From Pleodorina starrii (Eukaryota; Chlorophyta; Chlorophyceae; Chlamydomonadales; Volvocaceae), in assembly GCA_030267565.1 (NCBI GenBank), contig BRXU01000003.1:3862001-3926000 (forward strand): 64,000 nucleotides of DNA, read 5' to 3'. The position numbers and the translations under genes were made by a program. Below the pieces are notes generated by a model. The model ran no database searches. It was not told the origin of the DNA and worked only from the letters and a program-made list of their open reading frames with translations. This document shows, in pieces, positions 35,401-63,721 of this stretch. The stretch's first letter is position 1. Each line of letters opens with the position of its first letter.

Positions 35401-36377
35401 ATCCATGACGCCTCAACACCAGCAGCATCAACACCAGCAGCAGCAGCAGCAGCAGCAGCAACATCCTTCTTCCTTCTCCCACATCGTGTCACCTTTTATT
35501 CAGGGCTGAAGGGATAAAGCCTGACCTCCAAGATGATGCCCTTGATCGCATCATATCTGTCAGCTAAAAAAATAAAAAAAGTTCACAAAAACCAAACTTC
35601 CGGCAGACAATATAACATCATCTAAACCGTGCGCTTTGCACGCAGCTTGGCAACCTTGGAATGCCATGACCTCGCCGCCCTCGCCTCAGCGTTCCTCTTT
35701 GACCATCTATTCCTTTCCGCGCGCGGCCGCAGGTGGTGTTCTGGCCCACCGGCCTGACCGGCGTACTGCCCCAGCCAGCCGAGTACCATGCGTGCGTCCG
35801 CTGGTACCAGCCCGGCGCGCTCAACATCACGCTGACCGTCTCGCTGGGCCCCAACCTGGTCAAGACCGTCTCCTCCTTCTGGAACACCAACAACAACGTC
35901 TTCAGCAAGCGCTGCCAACCCGGCGCCGTGGGCTACGTTGGCAGCTACACCTACACGGGCAACGGCACCAGCGGCGCCGCCGGCTCGTACATCGTCGCCG
36001 CCGAGCCTGAGATCGAGCACCTTGGCGAGATCCGCGCGGCCGTCGAGCGGATCGATCCCGCGACCTTGCCGATTTTCGACGGCGTCGAGGGCTCCTTCGC
36101 CGATCCCCACGCGACTGGCGCCTCGGCCTCACGGACATCGGCATCATCGGCATCAGCTTGGCCATCTGCTGCCGACAGCGGTGTTTCCTCTTCAGAAGCT
36201 GCGTCCAGCGGCGCCACCGCCGCGCGCCAGGGCAGCAGCGGCTCCCCGAGCCGAGGCTTCGCCATTGCAGGGGCGGCGTTTTTGGTCGCTGGGTGCGCCA
36301 TTGGGGCGGCCATGACAGTCTTGGCACTCCGATGGCGCCAAGCGCAACAACGTCGGGGATACGTGCTGTCGACTTGA
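22884..36377 (+). CDS. Membrane-anchored subtilisin-like protease with PA, lectin-like and triple beta modules (copy 1)
   Basis: Serine endopeptidase (family S8) predicted at the cell surface. Exons: 22884-22990, 24108-24265, 24689-24837, 25166-25669, 26075-26432, 26692-27051, 27369-27412, 27587-27703, 28146-28442, 28745-28819, 29196-29340, 29533-29567, 29806-29943, 30231-30263, 30559-30758, 30960-31099, 31334-31548, 31877-32181, 32517-32788, 32969-33511, 33817-34866, 35241-35392, 35733-36377. All junctions keep phase; product 2013 aa. Order: signal peptide (hydrophobic YLAALLALGVACLVEA), pro-region (about 22-340), catalytic Asp377 (TDQGLD), His437 (SHGTHVAG), oxyanion Asn544 (AAGNFG), PA insertion (625-685), DGRIKPDIVAPGT, Ser786 (GTSMATP), C-terminal beta-sandwich (VNDLD-like INDLDFG), beta-trefoil (1035-1170), three beta modules, poly-Pro (1523-1716), TM (1974-1998), basic tail. 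Gln replaces the usual Ser/Thr after the catalytic Asp. The donor at 33512 (GTCCGT) is weak. Confidence 0.88.
27198..27262. repeat. GGAACCA/GGGAGCC heptamer array in an intron
   Basis: About nine 7-bp units between exons 6 and 7 of protease copy 1; the first two are GAACCAG, the rest GGAGCCG. Confidence 0.9.
28146..28442 (+). other. Protease-associated (PA) insertion exon, copy 1
   Basis: One exon encodes AGSIVIVDLKQPCANATV followed by NAGAAAVLFVVADDG, the PA-domain pattern (G-x-IVLV-x4-C ... AGA-x-AVLF). PA domains sit between the oxyanion Asn and catalytic Ser in many subtilases and influence substrate choice. Confidence 0.7.
29362..29402. repeat. (TC)n dinucleotide in an intron
   Basis: About 20 TC units between exons 11 and 12 of protease copy 1. 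Confidence 0.95.
31877..32680 (+). other. Beta-trefoil (ricin-B-like fold) lectin region, copy 1
   Basis: Two exons encode YRIREIVGGRCLSIANNATG, then LLVTCNATSASQKF, then DRRCLRAVAGTLQLQANC. The repeated (Y/F)-x-I ... G-x-CL ... Q/L-x3-C pattern is that of carbohydrate-binding beta-trefoil repeats. Copy 2 has a clearer QRW at the matching place. Confidence 0.6.
32730..36010 (+). other. Three tandem DUF2135/YfaP-like beta modules, copy 1
   Basis: Each module reads: a strand (LTFRVDFFPIGG, LMFRADWMAVSG, LYFRTMWSDSQG), then DLDLxVxW, then HGGDN or a similar Gly-rich turn, then WxxGxxPPxxxYxxCVxW, then a hydrophobic strand. Every module is split by a phase-1 intron right after its first strand, which suggests tandem duplication of a genomic unit. 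The DxDL ... GG ... W/PxxxYxVxV order resembles DUF2135 (YfaP) and pre-peptidase C-terminal sandwiches; this is a pattern match by eye. Confidence 0.6.
34190..34775 (+). repeat. Poly-Pro/Ser coding tract (about 194 codons)
   Basis: A run of PSPPPP-type units within exon 21 between beta modules 2 and 3. Such tracts are extensin-like and are hydroxylated and arabinosylated in volvocine wall glycoproteins (for example pherophorin rods). It is much longer than the matching linker in copy 2. Confidence 0.95.
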
Positions 36378-36892
36378 TGTGCGCGCACGCACGTCCCGCC
36401 TGCTGCTGCTGCTGCTGCTGCTGGCTGCCCGTGCCCCCGCCAAACCCTACGTAACGTCCTTACGTGATGTGCTGTGACGAGCAGTGGCAGCACGTGGGAG
36501 CGCGCGGGCGCAACGGTGCGGGTGCCTGGAGGCTGGATGCATGGGTGCAGTGGGTGCATTGGAGGGTGCTTGGGAGCTGGCTGGAGTACAAGCGAGGTTC
36601 ATTCGGCAACTCCGGGCCGTTTGATGGTGTGTAGTAGTGATGCTGCTGGTGCTGAGCAAGCTCGGACGGATGTTGTACATAAACATTGGCCAGAGGGGAC
36701 CAAAGGGTGGGCAGATTATTGCTTGTGGGTGCGTGTGCGCGCGTGCGTGTGTGTCATGATTCGTGTGTGCATGGGGGCGGCCCCGGGTGAACTCGACGGG
36801 GGGCCGGAGCCGCGGCGGGCCGTGTCGCGCGCCGTCCATCGGTACCATTGATCGATCGGTCTTCCGCCGATTGGGATGCATGGACTGCAGGC
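36378..36892. other. 3' flank of protease copy 1
   Basis: No gene seen. A (CTG)6 stretch lies at about 36401-36422. I found no TGTAA polyadenylation signal close to the stop at 36377. Confidence 0.5.
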
Positions 36893-37102
36893 GGGTGGGT
36901 GGGTGGGTGGGTGGGTGGGTGGGTGGGTGGGTGGGTGGGTGGGTGGGTGGGTGGGTGGGTGGGTGGGTGGGTGGGTGGGTGGGTGGGTGGGTGGGTGGGT
37001 GGGTGGGTGGGTGGGTGGGTGGGTGGGTGGGTGGGTGGGTGGGTGGGTGGGTGGGTGGGTGGGTGGGTGGGTGGGTGGGTGGGTGGGTAGGTAGGTGGGT
37101 GG
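36893..37102. repeat. (GGGT)n tetranucleotide array
   Basis: About 50 almost perfect GGGT units on the plus strand. Sequences of this kind form very stable G-quadruplexes. It lies about 520 bp after the stop of protease copy 1, in the convergent intergenic region. Confidence 0.97.
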
Positions 37103-40100
37103 GGCCAGCAAGAGGGCCAAGAGGTTACCGGGGACGGGCACGGAGGGCGCAGCGAGTCTGCAGCGTGCCTGCAGGGCTGCGCATTGCTTAACCGGAACTG
37201 GGCGCATTACCTCTCATTTCTTTCTTTTTCTACAACGAGGCAAAAGGCTGCAAGAGCTAGCGGGCGCGAGCGCAGTGGCCGGAGTACCAGGTGTTGTATG
37301 TGTTGCCAAGGAGGAGGGGCTGCGATGCGTCCCTTCCAGAAGTGACGGACAGAGGAGCGACGAGCTCTTCGTTTATCTTTATCTCGTTTCGGCTGTTGCT
37401 TGGCAGGTAGCTGCATGCACCTGCACTTGCCGCAAAGGGCGCGAAGGTGCGACGAGGCTGGCCGTGAGTGCGGAAGAAAACGTACGGCAGGATGTACGGT
37501 AACGTGTACGGTGCGCGCGATATCCGTACGGACGACGGACGGACCATTGATTCTGACCTGTGTCGTCAATTTATCGCTGTTGTTTGTCTACCTTCAGTTG
37601 AGATAGTTATGTGTGCTTCTCTCTAGGCGGTCTGTAGGAGGATAGGTAGAGGCCCTGAGCCGAGGGCGCCCACTACGCGAGGCGTTAGATGGTATGGGCG
37701 CACACCAACGGAGGCGTTTACATTGTCTGGGCCGGGAGGACACGCACCCAGTTAACTACTGTAGCTCAAGAAATTGAGGTTTTTGGCGTCGTCATCGTCA
37801 TGAGGAGAAGAAATAAAGCCCCGCCCCTTATTCCTTCTTCGGGGGTTGGCGGCGCCCATAGCTGACTGCAGGCTAGTAGGCAATGCTCGGCTGCGGGTGT
37901 TTTAAAGCGCTGCCGCCAGCCGGCCTTTGGATTCGGCGCATCGCTCTCTCGACCTACCAAGTCAAACACGAGCTGCCAAGCCGAGAACGAACGAGTCTTG
38001 TCATCTCCGGCGTGGGCTGGGTCACAGCGTCCAAAGGATCTTGTAACCGTCACGCAGGCAGGCAGGCAGGCAGGCAAGCAAGCAGGCAGGCAGCCATGCA
38101 CGCTGGCGGTGTTTGCCGCAACTCGATGCGTGCCGCAGACGCAGGCGCTGACACCACCGAGATGGGCCGTGTGTCGGTTGAGAGGCGATCAAAACGCATT
38201 TCCAAGGAGACGTGGGACGTGGGAGACGGTGGCTTTCCTTTGAACCCAGGGCAAGTACGAGTACCGTACGCGCACCGGCATCTAGCCCACCCGCGCACTT
38301 CAGCGGCTTTCGGGCCTCCTGAAATTCGCACGGTGTGCCGCCCATCAGCAGATCGCAGATCGCACCCATCCGCCCTGCAGTACAGATTCCTCGATTCCTC
38401 CGATTTGAGGCGCCCTTCAAAGTTGCCAGTTCCGGGACACGTGCAGCGGTGGATGCGTCCCCGCACTACTTCGCGCCGGCACGTTTCATCACAACGTTGC
38501 TCGTCCAAAGTGCCAGCCATCGCCTCCGCGGTCCGCTGGCGGGCACTGCTGCGGCCGGGGCAGCTCAATTAGTCAAGCAAATGCTGCCCCACGGGTACAA
38601 GCCGCACCCACGGCCATGGTACAGCCTGCAGCGACGACCTCTCCAAGCAGGGCAAGCAGGGCGCGGGACGGAAAGGGACATGCGCACGAATGCACCCCTA
38701 ATGCACGAATGCACGAATGCATGAATGTTCGCCGCCAGGACAGCCACAGCTCGTCAACCACGCAGCGCAGTAACGACAGGAGAAACGCGGAACGTACGTG
38801 CCTGCGTGCCTGCTGGTGGCCCGCCCAGTCACTGCTGCCAGTTGAGTTCAACGCTGCCTCAACACACCGGTGGCCTACCATATTGGTGCTGCCAGCGTTC
38901 CTCCGATAACATACGTCCTCCGGGCCCCCTCGCCCCGAAGGCGGTAGCGGCCTGCTGCTGGCGCGTACTGGGTTGGGGCGGATAGAAGTGAGGCCGGCCC
39001 GTTGGGTTGTTGCCGGTGGGGTTCTCCATAAGTGAGTCCGTCCTGGCAAATGCCATCCGGGCCGATACCGGTAATCGGTCCCGGGGAAGGGCCGCCAACA
39101 TGCCTCGGGGCGGGGGTGGTGGGGGGATATCCACGTACGTGGGTGGTGGGGGGGGGGACGTTTTGGTTCAGCTTCTAAATGGCCTCCTACTAGAACGCGG
39201 CTCTTGTTGTTAAGATTAGTTGTTACAGTGAGCTCCATCTCTTGTGTACCGCACATACGGTACGCCACGGACGTCCGGCCGGCCCTCCGCTCGGCCGCTA
39301 TTTTACGGTGGTTGTGGTGCAGCCCAAAACCTGTTCAGGCGGAACGTTCCGCCAAAGCAGCTGATCACGTCAGTGCTGCATGTGACATGTCCAGATGGAC
39401 AATCAGCAGGTAGTTAGAATACTGATAGGGATAGGGAGAAATTAGCAAAAGAACACTCACTGTTCTTTTTACAGGCAACAGTGTTAGCGATTGCGCGCGC
39501 CCCCATCCCCCCCATCCCCCGAGCGACACGCCTGGTCAAGAGGTGGAAGGCCTTCGTCTGAAATGCGCTCCCATTACGCTCTCCGATTCTGCACGATGAC
39601 TTCCTAATCCCACGCAGCAAAGCAATGCCCATCCAGTACCATGCGTCAGCCGCAAGGTTCCTGTCGCCGTTCTGACACCACCCGGTCAATTGTTCGCACT
39701 GCTGCAAATCGAAGCAAGAATGCCAAATGCGTGAGTGGTGTGCCTCATACGTTGCAGTGATCATCATGTCAGCACCGCCTTGCACGTTTTCCGTGTGTGT
39801 GCGCACGCATGGCAGGCCTCAAAATCTCCAACATTTGCACCGTCGCGGGCGCAAACCAACAAATAATAACCAGCTAACATGAACGATTCGCGCGATGGTG
39901 AGGAGTTTCGCGCGCGAAACCTTAAACGCCCGCGCGCCCAGCCGCGGCTGACAGCCGCGCGCCCTGCTTGCGAAAGACGCCTAGCACACAAGCCTTGTCG
40001 CCTTATGTGAACATCGGCGACCATCTACGCACTCACTTATATCCTTCAGACAGATCAATGCCCCGATCCCTGCCTAAATACAACCTCCGCAATGCTAATG

Positions 40101-40464
40101 CATGGCAGCAGGGGGTCACACGGGCTGCGGTGCCGGCTCCAATAGCCTGGCGTCAGGGAGCCTAAAGATGAGTATCACGTTGATGACACGATGATGTATG
40201 GCGGATTCATTCTCCGATCGAACAACAAATCAGCCAATCGACGACTCGCCGCCAGATCCACCGCAGTCAAGCAAGCTGCTGGCCGGGAGGATTGCTGGCA
40301 GCGGATACCGTATTCCATTGCCACTGTTGTTCGGATTGCATCTCCGTAATCCTGCTGCTACTACTCTGATGATGTACGGTCAAGCGTTCGTCCGTTGCCG
40401 CAGCCCTGTCTAGTTTGCCGCTGCGACTGCCTTGTCATCATGTATCACCTGCCGGCCGCGGCGG
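37103..40464. other. Convergent intergenic region between the two protease genes
   Basis: No recognisable gene on either strand. Small CAGG repeats at 38055-38095 and a copy of the TATCCACGTA motif at 39128-39137. A minus frame at 39414-39806 is open but unrecognised. Confidence 0.45.
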
Positions 40465-57643
<17,179 letters not shown>

Positions 57644-57703
57644 CGCCCTTCTACTGCCAATGCTTCCTCTTATGAGTTTGGGTTTTTGCATGCAGTGCTT
57701 CAT

Positions 57704-60700
57704 GTACTTGTATTATGAAGCTTTACTGCTCATAAGCTTACACACAAAGGCCTAATTAGTGGGCTTCGATTATTCTTTCATCAAAAAAACGTCAAGCCAA
57801 TGAGTAATCAAAGTTGCATTGAACTGGTGACGAAATTGTATGTCTTCAAGGGAGCGCCGTCGTACAGCTGCCGACTCAACTGGTCCGTCCAGTCTGGCCC
57901 AGCCTTGCCAGCGACTCCCGATGAAGTCTCTACGAACTGACATAACTATTATGAAAGGACCGACATCTAATCTTAATCCCGTTCGATCGGACGCTGTCCG
58001 GCGGACGGAGTCGCCGTTGCAGGTACTAAGCTGCTCCTCAGCTACCATCTTGGCTTTCGACGAGGTGAGCTTGCGTGCAGGCACAAATGTAAATAAACAG
58101 CACAATACTTGAATAATGGCGTCTGTATCTCATCCCCCTCCGGGGGAAGCCCGTGCTACGTCCGGGGCGGTCCGTGACGGAACCTGCGTGCGATGCCGTG
58201 ATTGTAACGTACATGTCACTTACCCGGCCCGCCCCGTGGCGGCCCTGATTGGGATGGTGGGCGGCACATGTACATCGTCTTGGTTATAGGCTCTCATAAA
58301 AGGATACTGAAGGTCTTGCGAGCTGCGGACGGGTGTCCCATAGCCCGTCATGCGGCTCAGTCCATAAGGAGAGGCAAATGACAGGGCAGCTTTGTGAGTA
58401 TGTAATGAAGTCGACCGCATCCCGGGCGATCCAGTCTCTCTTAGTGCGGTCCAAACCTTAACGAGCAAGGTCACACCCCTGCGGCGGCCTGCTCACAGCT
58501 GCACCTCGTTGCACGCGGCTTATCCCCCGGTGTAGCTTGCTGCTTGACGGCCTGCTGCTGATTGTGGTGTTGTGCGGCGCTTCTCCTCCAACCCTAAGCT
58601 TCCCTTCCCAACACACCGGCCCCCCTCCCCCCACCCCCATCCCCGGCGGGACACCAGACACCCTGCTGCGTTTAACGACGAAATAAGGCAACGTAGGGCT
58701 CGGATTATGGGGCCTAAACAGGATTAGCATGGCCCTTGCAGCGGTGCGCTACCGCGCTGCGAAGCGTATCTACCATACCAACACTCCAACCGTCCTCGAA
58801 CGCTACATACCGGCGTCACTGGCTTTACTGTAGTACATTGCTACCTACCTTATTTTTTTGTCTACGCAGATGGATTGCTTCTGTGGGGAATGCAAGCGGC
58901 GGTTGTAAAAGCTTTACGCCGAGCGCCCGCCACCGAAATGCTCGCCCGCCTACCATCATTCTTCCGCCCTAATGGCCAGAATTTACAAGTAAAATACTTT
59001 TATAATTTAAATATATTTATTTAGTAACAGATTGACAAAAGATCTAGTAGGAACCCTTATGATGTTCCATGTCGGTCGTTACTGACCCTGTGAGAAGTGT
59101 GACCATCGCTGCGTCAGGTCATGTCTTTGCCGCATGTCCTGCTGTTCACATTTATGAACTGCAATGTTTTGTTTGCACTTTGCAGAGGTTTTAATATTTT
59201 TAACATGAAAGCTCGTAGGTCCGTACCAACATGAGCCGATGACGTGCCTTACCAAGAAGTTGGCTCGCCGAAAACGCCGGCATTGTTGATTCAGTGACAA
59301 TGTAACCAAAGCGTTCCATGACCAACCATTAAACCTTGACAAGGCTACACTCATTGAGATACAAAGTCTCCAGGATACTGTACGACCGCTTCCCAAACCA
59401 GCTGCCATAACGAACCGTGCTGCGATTTGAGACTGTAGCCTTCGAAACCTGCGTGTGCGAGTGCCGAAACAAGTCTCTGCTGCGAAACGCCGTATTGCTG
59501 CCACAATCGCATTGAGACAGTGGCGAGCCAACTTGTCTGGCCTCACACAGCTTAGTCGGCCAGGAAAAAACGGTCGGACTGTCCGACTGTCTCCCTTGCG
59601 AACAACGCAGCCGAGGGACTGCAGAGACCGCCCAGGATAGCCGCACCGCACCGCGGGCTTTCATTTATTAACGGTGCTCGCCCCCGCCCTTTACGGCGCT
59701 GGTAGCAGCAGCGAAGCAGCAGTAGCAGCTGGCATGGGTGGGTGTCGTCTGTCCTGCTGCAACTGCACGCGTAGGACAAGCGCACGCACAGCAACTCCCG
59801 TCTGGCCTGGTCTGGCCTGGTCTGGCCCCCCTTCCCAGCACCTGCAGCGAAAAGCGCTCACGGACAGGCACCGCAACCCGGCACACGCCAGCCCCTGGAG
59901 ACGCACCTGACCTCACCTGACCTGACGTGACGTGACGTGCCGTGCGGTGCCGTGCCGCTCGCGTGTGTCCATCCAGCAGCCCGGGTGCGTCTCCAAAAGC
60001 TTCAAGCGCACCGCCCCCGCATCCTGGCAAGCCATTTCCAGCTTTAAACTGCGCTCAGTTTCATTTCATTCCCTCGCCAAACTGTTTCGAGGCCTTGAGC
60101 CAAGGGCAGCCCCAAACAGATCTGTTGCGTGCGCTGCACGAGACGGTGCGGTGCGCACCGAGTGCTGGTTGGGTCCTGTGGCCGTAACCGACCTATTTAC
60201 CGGTATCGTGGTCGCATCAGACGAGGAGGCGACGCGCGGACCTCATTCCGTCTCCCTCATTTGCAAGGCTGCCAGCCGATGGCTGTTCGGAGTTCGACAG
60301 CCGAAAGACGGAAACAGGGGTTCTGAAGCTGCGAGAAGCGCCGCGGGCGAGGAAAGATCCCGAGGGGCCTAAAATGATGCCACCACCCCCCGGAACGCCA
60401 CCCGGTGTAACGTTGCTACAATTGCGGCCGCAGCGGCATCGCTGCAAGCAGCACGGCAGGTCATGCGCCTCAGGCACACGCATGCGCCTCAGGCATTTCC
60501 TTCACTGCACTGCGGCACACACAGACACACCGGGCCGCTGACCTGGTTTGGCGCCGCGATGTCCGATAGGGACCCCCTTGGCCTTTCGAAGCCCTCCGCC
60601 CAGGATTGTGTTGCACCCTGTCGGTACTGCCCCAACGCTAACAGCCTCCCAAGCTTTCCCCCCACCCCCTGCGCTGGAGGCTTGACCCACACCGCCGCGG

Positions 60701-61033
60701 GAACCGCCGGCCCCGGCTCGGATGGCAGATGAGGGCAGATGTGCAGATGCCCGCCATGCCTCCTCTCGCTGCCTGCCAACAACCCCGGATTGTGTAGAGC
60801 TGCGCGGCTGGCACCCTGCCCTACACTACACTACACTACCGGTACCCTACCCTACCCGTGTGCTGCGTGTCTTGGGGTCTCTCACCACCGCCCGTCGCCG
60901 TCTCTGCGTCCTGCGTGCCGCTGCTGTATGTGGCCTTCGGAGCCCCAAAAGCACCACCACCCTGAACGCGCAACCCTTAACGCGCAATCCCCTGAATGCG
61001 CAAACCCCTAAACGCACAACAACCCTTGACGCA
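57704..61033. other. Intergenic region upstream of protease copy 2
   Basis: No recognisable gene, RNA gene or mobile element. It includes an AT-rich patch at 58985-59035 and a lower-GC stretch to about 59660 with a long but unrecognised minus frame (59079-59651). The promoter of copy 2 should lie near the 57.7-kb end. Confidence 0.45.
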
Positions 61034-61038
61034 CGACA
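61034..61038 (-). terminator. Candidate TGTAA polyadenylation signal
   Basis: TGTAA on the minus strand, about 56 nt after the TAA stop of the gene at 61094. TGTAA is the usual polyadenylation signal in Chlamydomonas and relatives. Confidence 0.5.
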
Positions 61039-61093
61039 ACCTTACACGCTCGACACGCTTTCGGCCCACCCCCCCATCGGTTTAAACATCGGT

Positions 61094-63721
61094 TTAAACG
61101 CACAACACGTTGAGGCGGTCCAGGGAGGCGTATATCCGCTGAGGCTGAGCAGACGGCGCCGGCACCTGGGGCCCGGCTGCTGCCCCGGCAGACCGCCCGC
61201 CGGGCCCCAGGTGCGCGTCGACGCCTTGCGGCAGCACACACACGTTGTACACGTACAGCTGGTACAGCCCCGGGTGTACGAACGTCAGCGCCAGCGCGTG
61301 GCGAGACGTGCTGCGCGGCTCAACGGTCACGTGCACGTTTTGTACGGCACCGATCAGTACGACCCCCGGGTCAATGCCCGGCTCCAGGGTGGCCGCCGCC
61401 GTCGCGGCGCTGCCGCCGTGCATCTCGCCGACGCCGCCGGCGCTGCTCCTGCCGTACGTCATCGACGGGTTGCCGCCGCTTGTGTAACCGTCGACGGTGC
61501 GCGGGTGACGGTGCCGTACATCTGGCATGCCGTACGGCAGTCCAACGCCGGCGACAGGCTGAGGAAAGGAGCCGCTCTGGAAGGAGGCGCCGTGCAGGTG
61601 CGCCACAGGTTGTACGGCACCCGGGAAGCCGTAAGGTACGGGCGGGCCGTACGGCTGGTAGCTGTACGACGCGTAATGCTGCTGCTGCTGCGGCTGGTTT
61701 TGCAAATGCTGGTAGTGGTGGTGGTACTGAGGGTACGACGACGCGGCCAAGTCCGGCGGCAGCGGGGCGGCGGCGGCAGCGGCGTTGGGCGAGGCCCCCA
61801 GTGAGAAGGTGAGGTGGTGTGTGTGGCTGCCCCGGTTGTGGATCACCAGCTGCAGACGGAGCACCTCGCCTGGGGGGCCGCAAAGAGACGGGGGGGTGGG
61901 GGTACGGCATAGCGCGGTGTCGGGCGGGCCAGAGACGGGGGCAAGGGACGGGGGGCACGGGATAGCGCAGAGGCGGGTCGGTACAAGAAGAAGGAAGACA
62001 CAAACACCCTTAGGCGGGGGCGGGGGCGGGCCGATCCTGGGTGCAGAGGGGGGTCACTGTAGGCAAAGCTCGAGACCATCCAAACACCGACCCACCGACC
62101 CACCGACCCACCCAGGTGCGCGCGGAAGCCCCACACGGAGCCGGCCACGTTCGGTGGCAGCAGCCCCAGAGCCTGGGGGAGGGCGGCAGGGGGCGGCAGG
62201 GGGCGGCAGGGGGCGGACACATGAGGAATGTGAGTTGGCAGCGGGCGGGGTCCGGGCGGGGGAAGGACAGAACAGCAGCAAGCAACATGGTGAAGGTGCG
62301 GTTTCAGGAAAGTGGCTTCCTTTGGAGCCTGCCCGTGACCGTGACTGTGACTGTGACCGTGACCGTGACTGTGACTGTGACCGTGACCGTGACCGTGACC
62401 GTGACCGTGACCGTGACCGTGACTGTGACTGTGACCGTGACCGTGACCGTGACCGTGACCGTGACCGTGACCGTGACCGTGACCGTGACCGTGACCGTGA
62501 CCGTGACCGTGACCGTGACCGTGACTGTGACCGTGACCGTGACTGTGACTTTGATTAGGCTGCCCGAACGACGGCGGGGAATCGGCGGGGTGGGCAGTTG
62601 CGGTCGGGCCCAGGCGCCGCAGGACCCGGGGAAGATGGGAAAAAAGCCGACGGGGCTAAGAGGCTGGCGAACGCAGTCGGTCCAGCGGCGGGCGAGACCG
62701 GTGGCCATCGTTCCGTGTGGACAGCACCGCACCAAGGCAGGGGGGTCGTTCTTCTTCCCATGCCGGACCATTCGGCCCCACGCACCCTCACGTACCCGGA
62801 GGCGGTAGGTGAGGTCCTTGAGGCGAGGCATGGCGCCCGCGCCCGGGAACGCTGGCGGCAGGGCCTGTCCAGGGGGGGGCGAGGGGGGACGGGGGACAGA
62901 GGGCGGGGCGGCGTCTTGCTTTACGCTATTGCATTGTGTCATGTTCTGCTGTGCTGTGCTGTGCTGTGCTGTGACGAGAGCGGGGACTGTGAGCGCAAGC
63001 GGCTGCGTGCTGTGGTCGTGGAGGCGTCGTGCTGCCGGTGGCTGCGACGAAGTACCGGCGGCGGTGGTAATGGTGGTGGTGGTGGTAGTGGTGGTAGTGG
63101 TGGTGGTGGTGGTGGTGGTGTGTCTTGTCTTGGGGCTGTAAAGGGGTATAAACCTGCAGTCTGCTGCAAGCGGAGGAGGAAGAGGAAGAGGGCGCTGCCG
63201 TGTGCGGCAAACGAGCCCCCCCTCTTCCCCATCCGAGGAGGCCCACAGCCGCGGGACTCGACCGCCTAGGTGAGACAAGCCACGCGCCGAGCCGAGTCCC
63301 AGCGACGACTCGCCTCCAGGCCTGGCCCCTCTCCCCGTCTCCTTCTGTCACACAATCACACATTCAATCTTCCTCGACAGATCTAGTGAGCAATCGGCAT
63401 CGTTCGACATGTATGGACCCATCGACCTGATCTCACCAGGAACTGGAAGTGGATGGTGCTGGGCCGCAGAGACTGCACCGCACTGGCGGACATGATCTGC
63501 GGGGAGACGGACAGCGGGGAGCAGCGCACAGGGGAAGGGGGCAGGGGGAGGAGGAAGTGCGGGCGGCCGCAAAGAGAGGGATGGAAGAGTTGAATGCCGC
63601 CCAAAGAAAGGAAAGGAAGGGAAAGGAGAGGCGGCACCGGGGAGTCCACCAAGACCAGACGCGGGCGGGTCTCGTGGGTTGGCGGCTCCACTGAGACCTC
63701 GGCACCCACCGACGTGGCGGC
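61094..63721 (-). CDS. 3' part of an unrecognised multi-exon gene (5' end beyond my model)
   Basis: Exons, 5' to 3': 63721-63638, 63496-63437, 62864-62796, 62172-62112, 61869-61094; phases agree and the last exon ends in TAA. The product pieces read VGAEVSVEPPTHETRPRLVL, SAVQSLRPSTIHFQFL, MPRLKDLTYRLR, LLPPNVAGSVWGFRAHL and GEVLRLQLVIHNRG, then a His/Gln/Tyr-rich insert, then GVVLIGAVQNVHVTVE and FVHPGLYQLYVYNV near the C terminus. The alternation of hydrophobic strands suggests Ig-like beta-sandwiches, as in the C-terminal halves of large trafficking-complex subunits such as TRAPP II proteins, but no diagnostic motif supports a name. Exon 63721-63638 could end earlier at a second donor. Many codons in the last exon include TACGG. 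Confidence 0.55.
62334..62552. repeat. (GTGACC)n hexanucleotide array in an intron
   Basis: About 36 GTGACC units with interspersed GTGACT variants, between the exons at 62864-62796 and 62172-62112. It leaves several frames open (Val-Thr or Asp-Arg repeats) that are not genes. Confidence 0.95.
63063..63121. repeat. (GTG)n-like triplet tract in an intron
   Basis: About 19 GTG/GTA units between the exons at 63496-63437 and 62864-62796. Confidence 0.9.

Noticed and set aside
59079..59651. A 190-codon minus frame
   Set aside because: No start context, motif or splice partner; composition is not clearly coding.
62041..63278. Long frames of Val-Thr or Asp-Arg repeats
   Set aside because: Product of the GTGACC hexamer array inside an intron; no motif, and they overlap the exons of the minus-strand gene.
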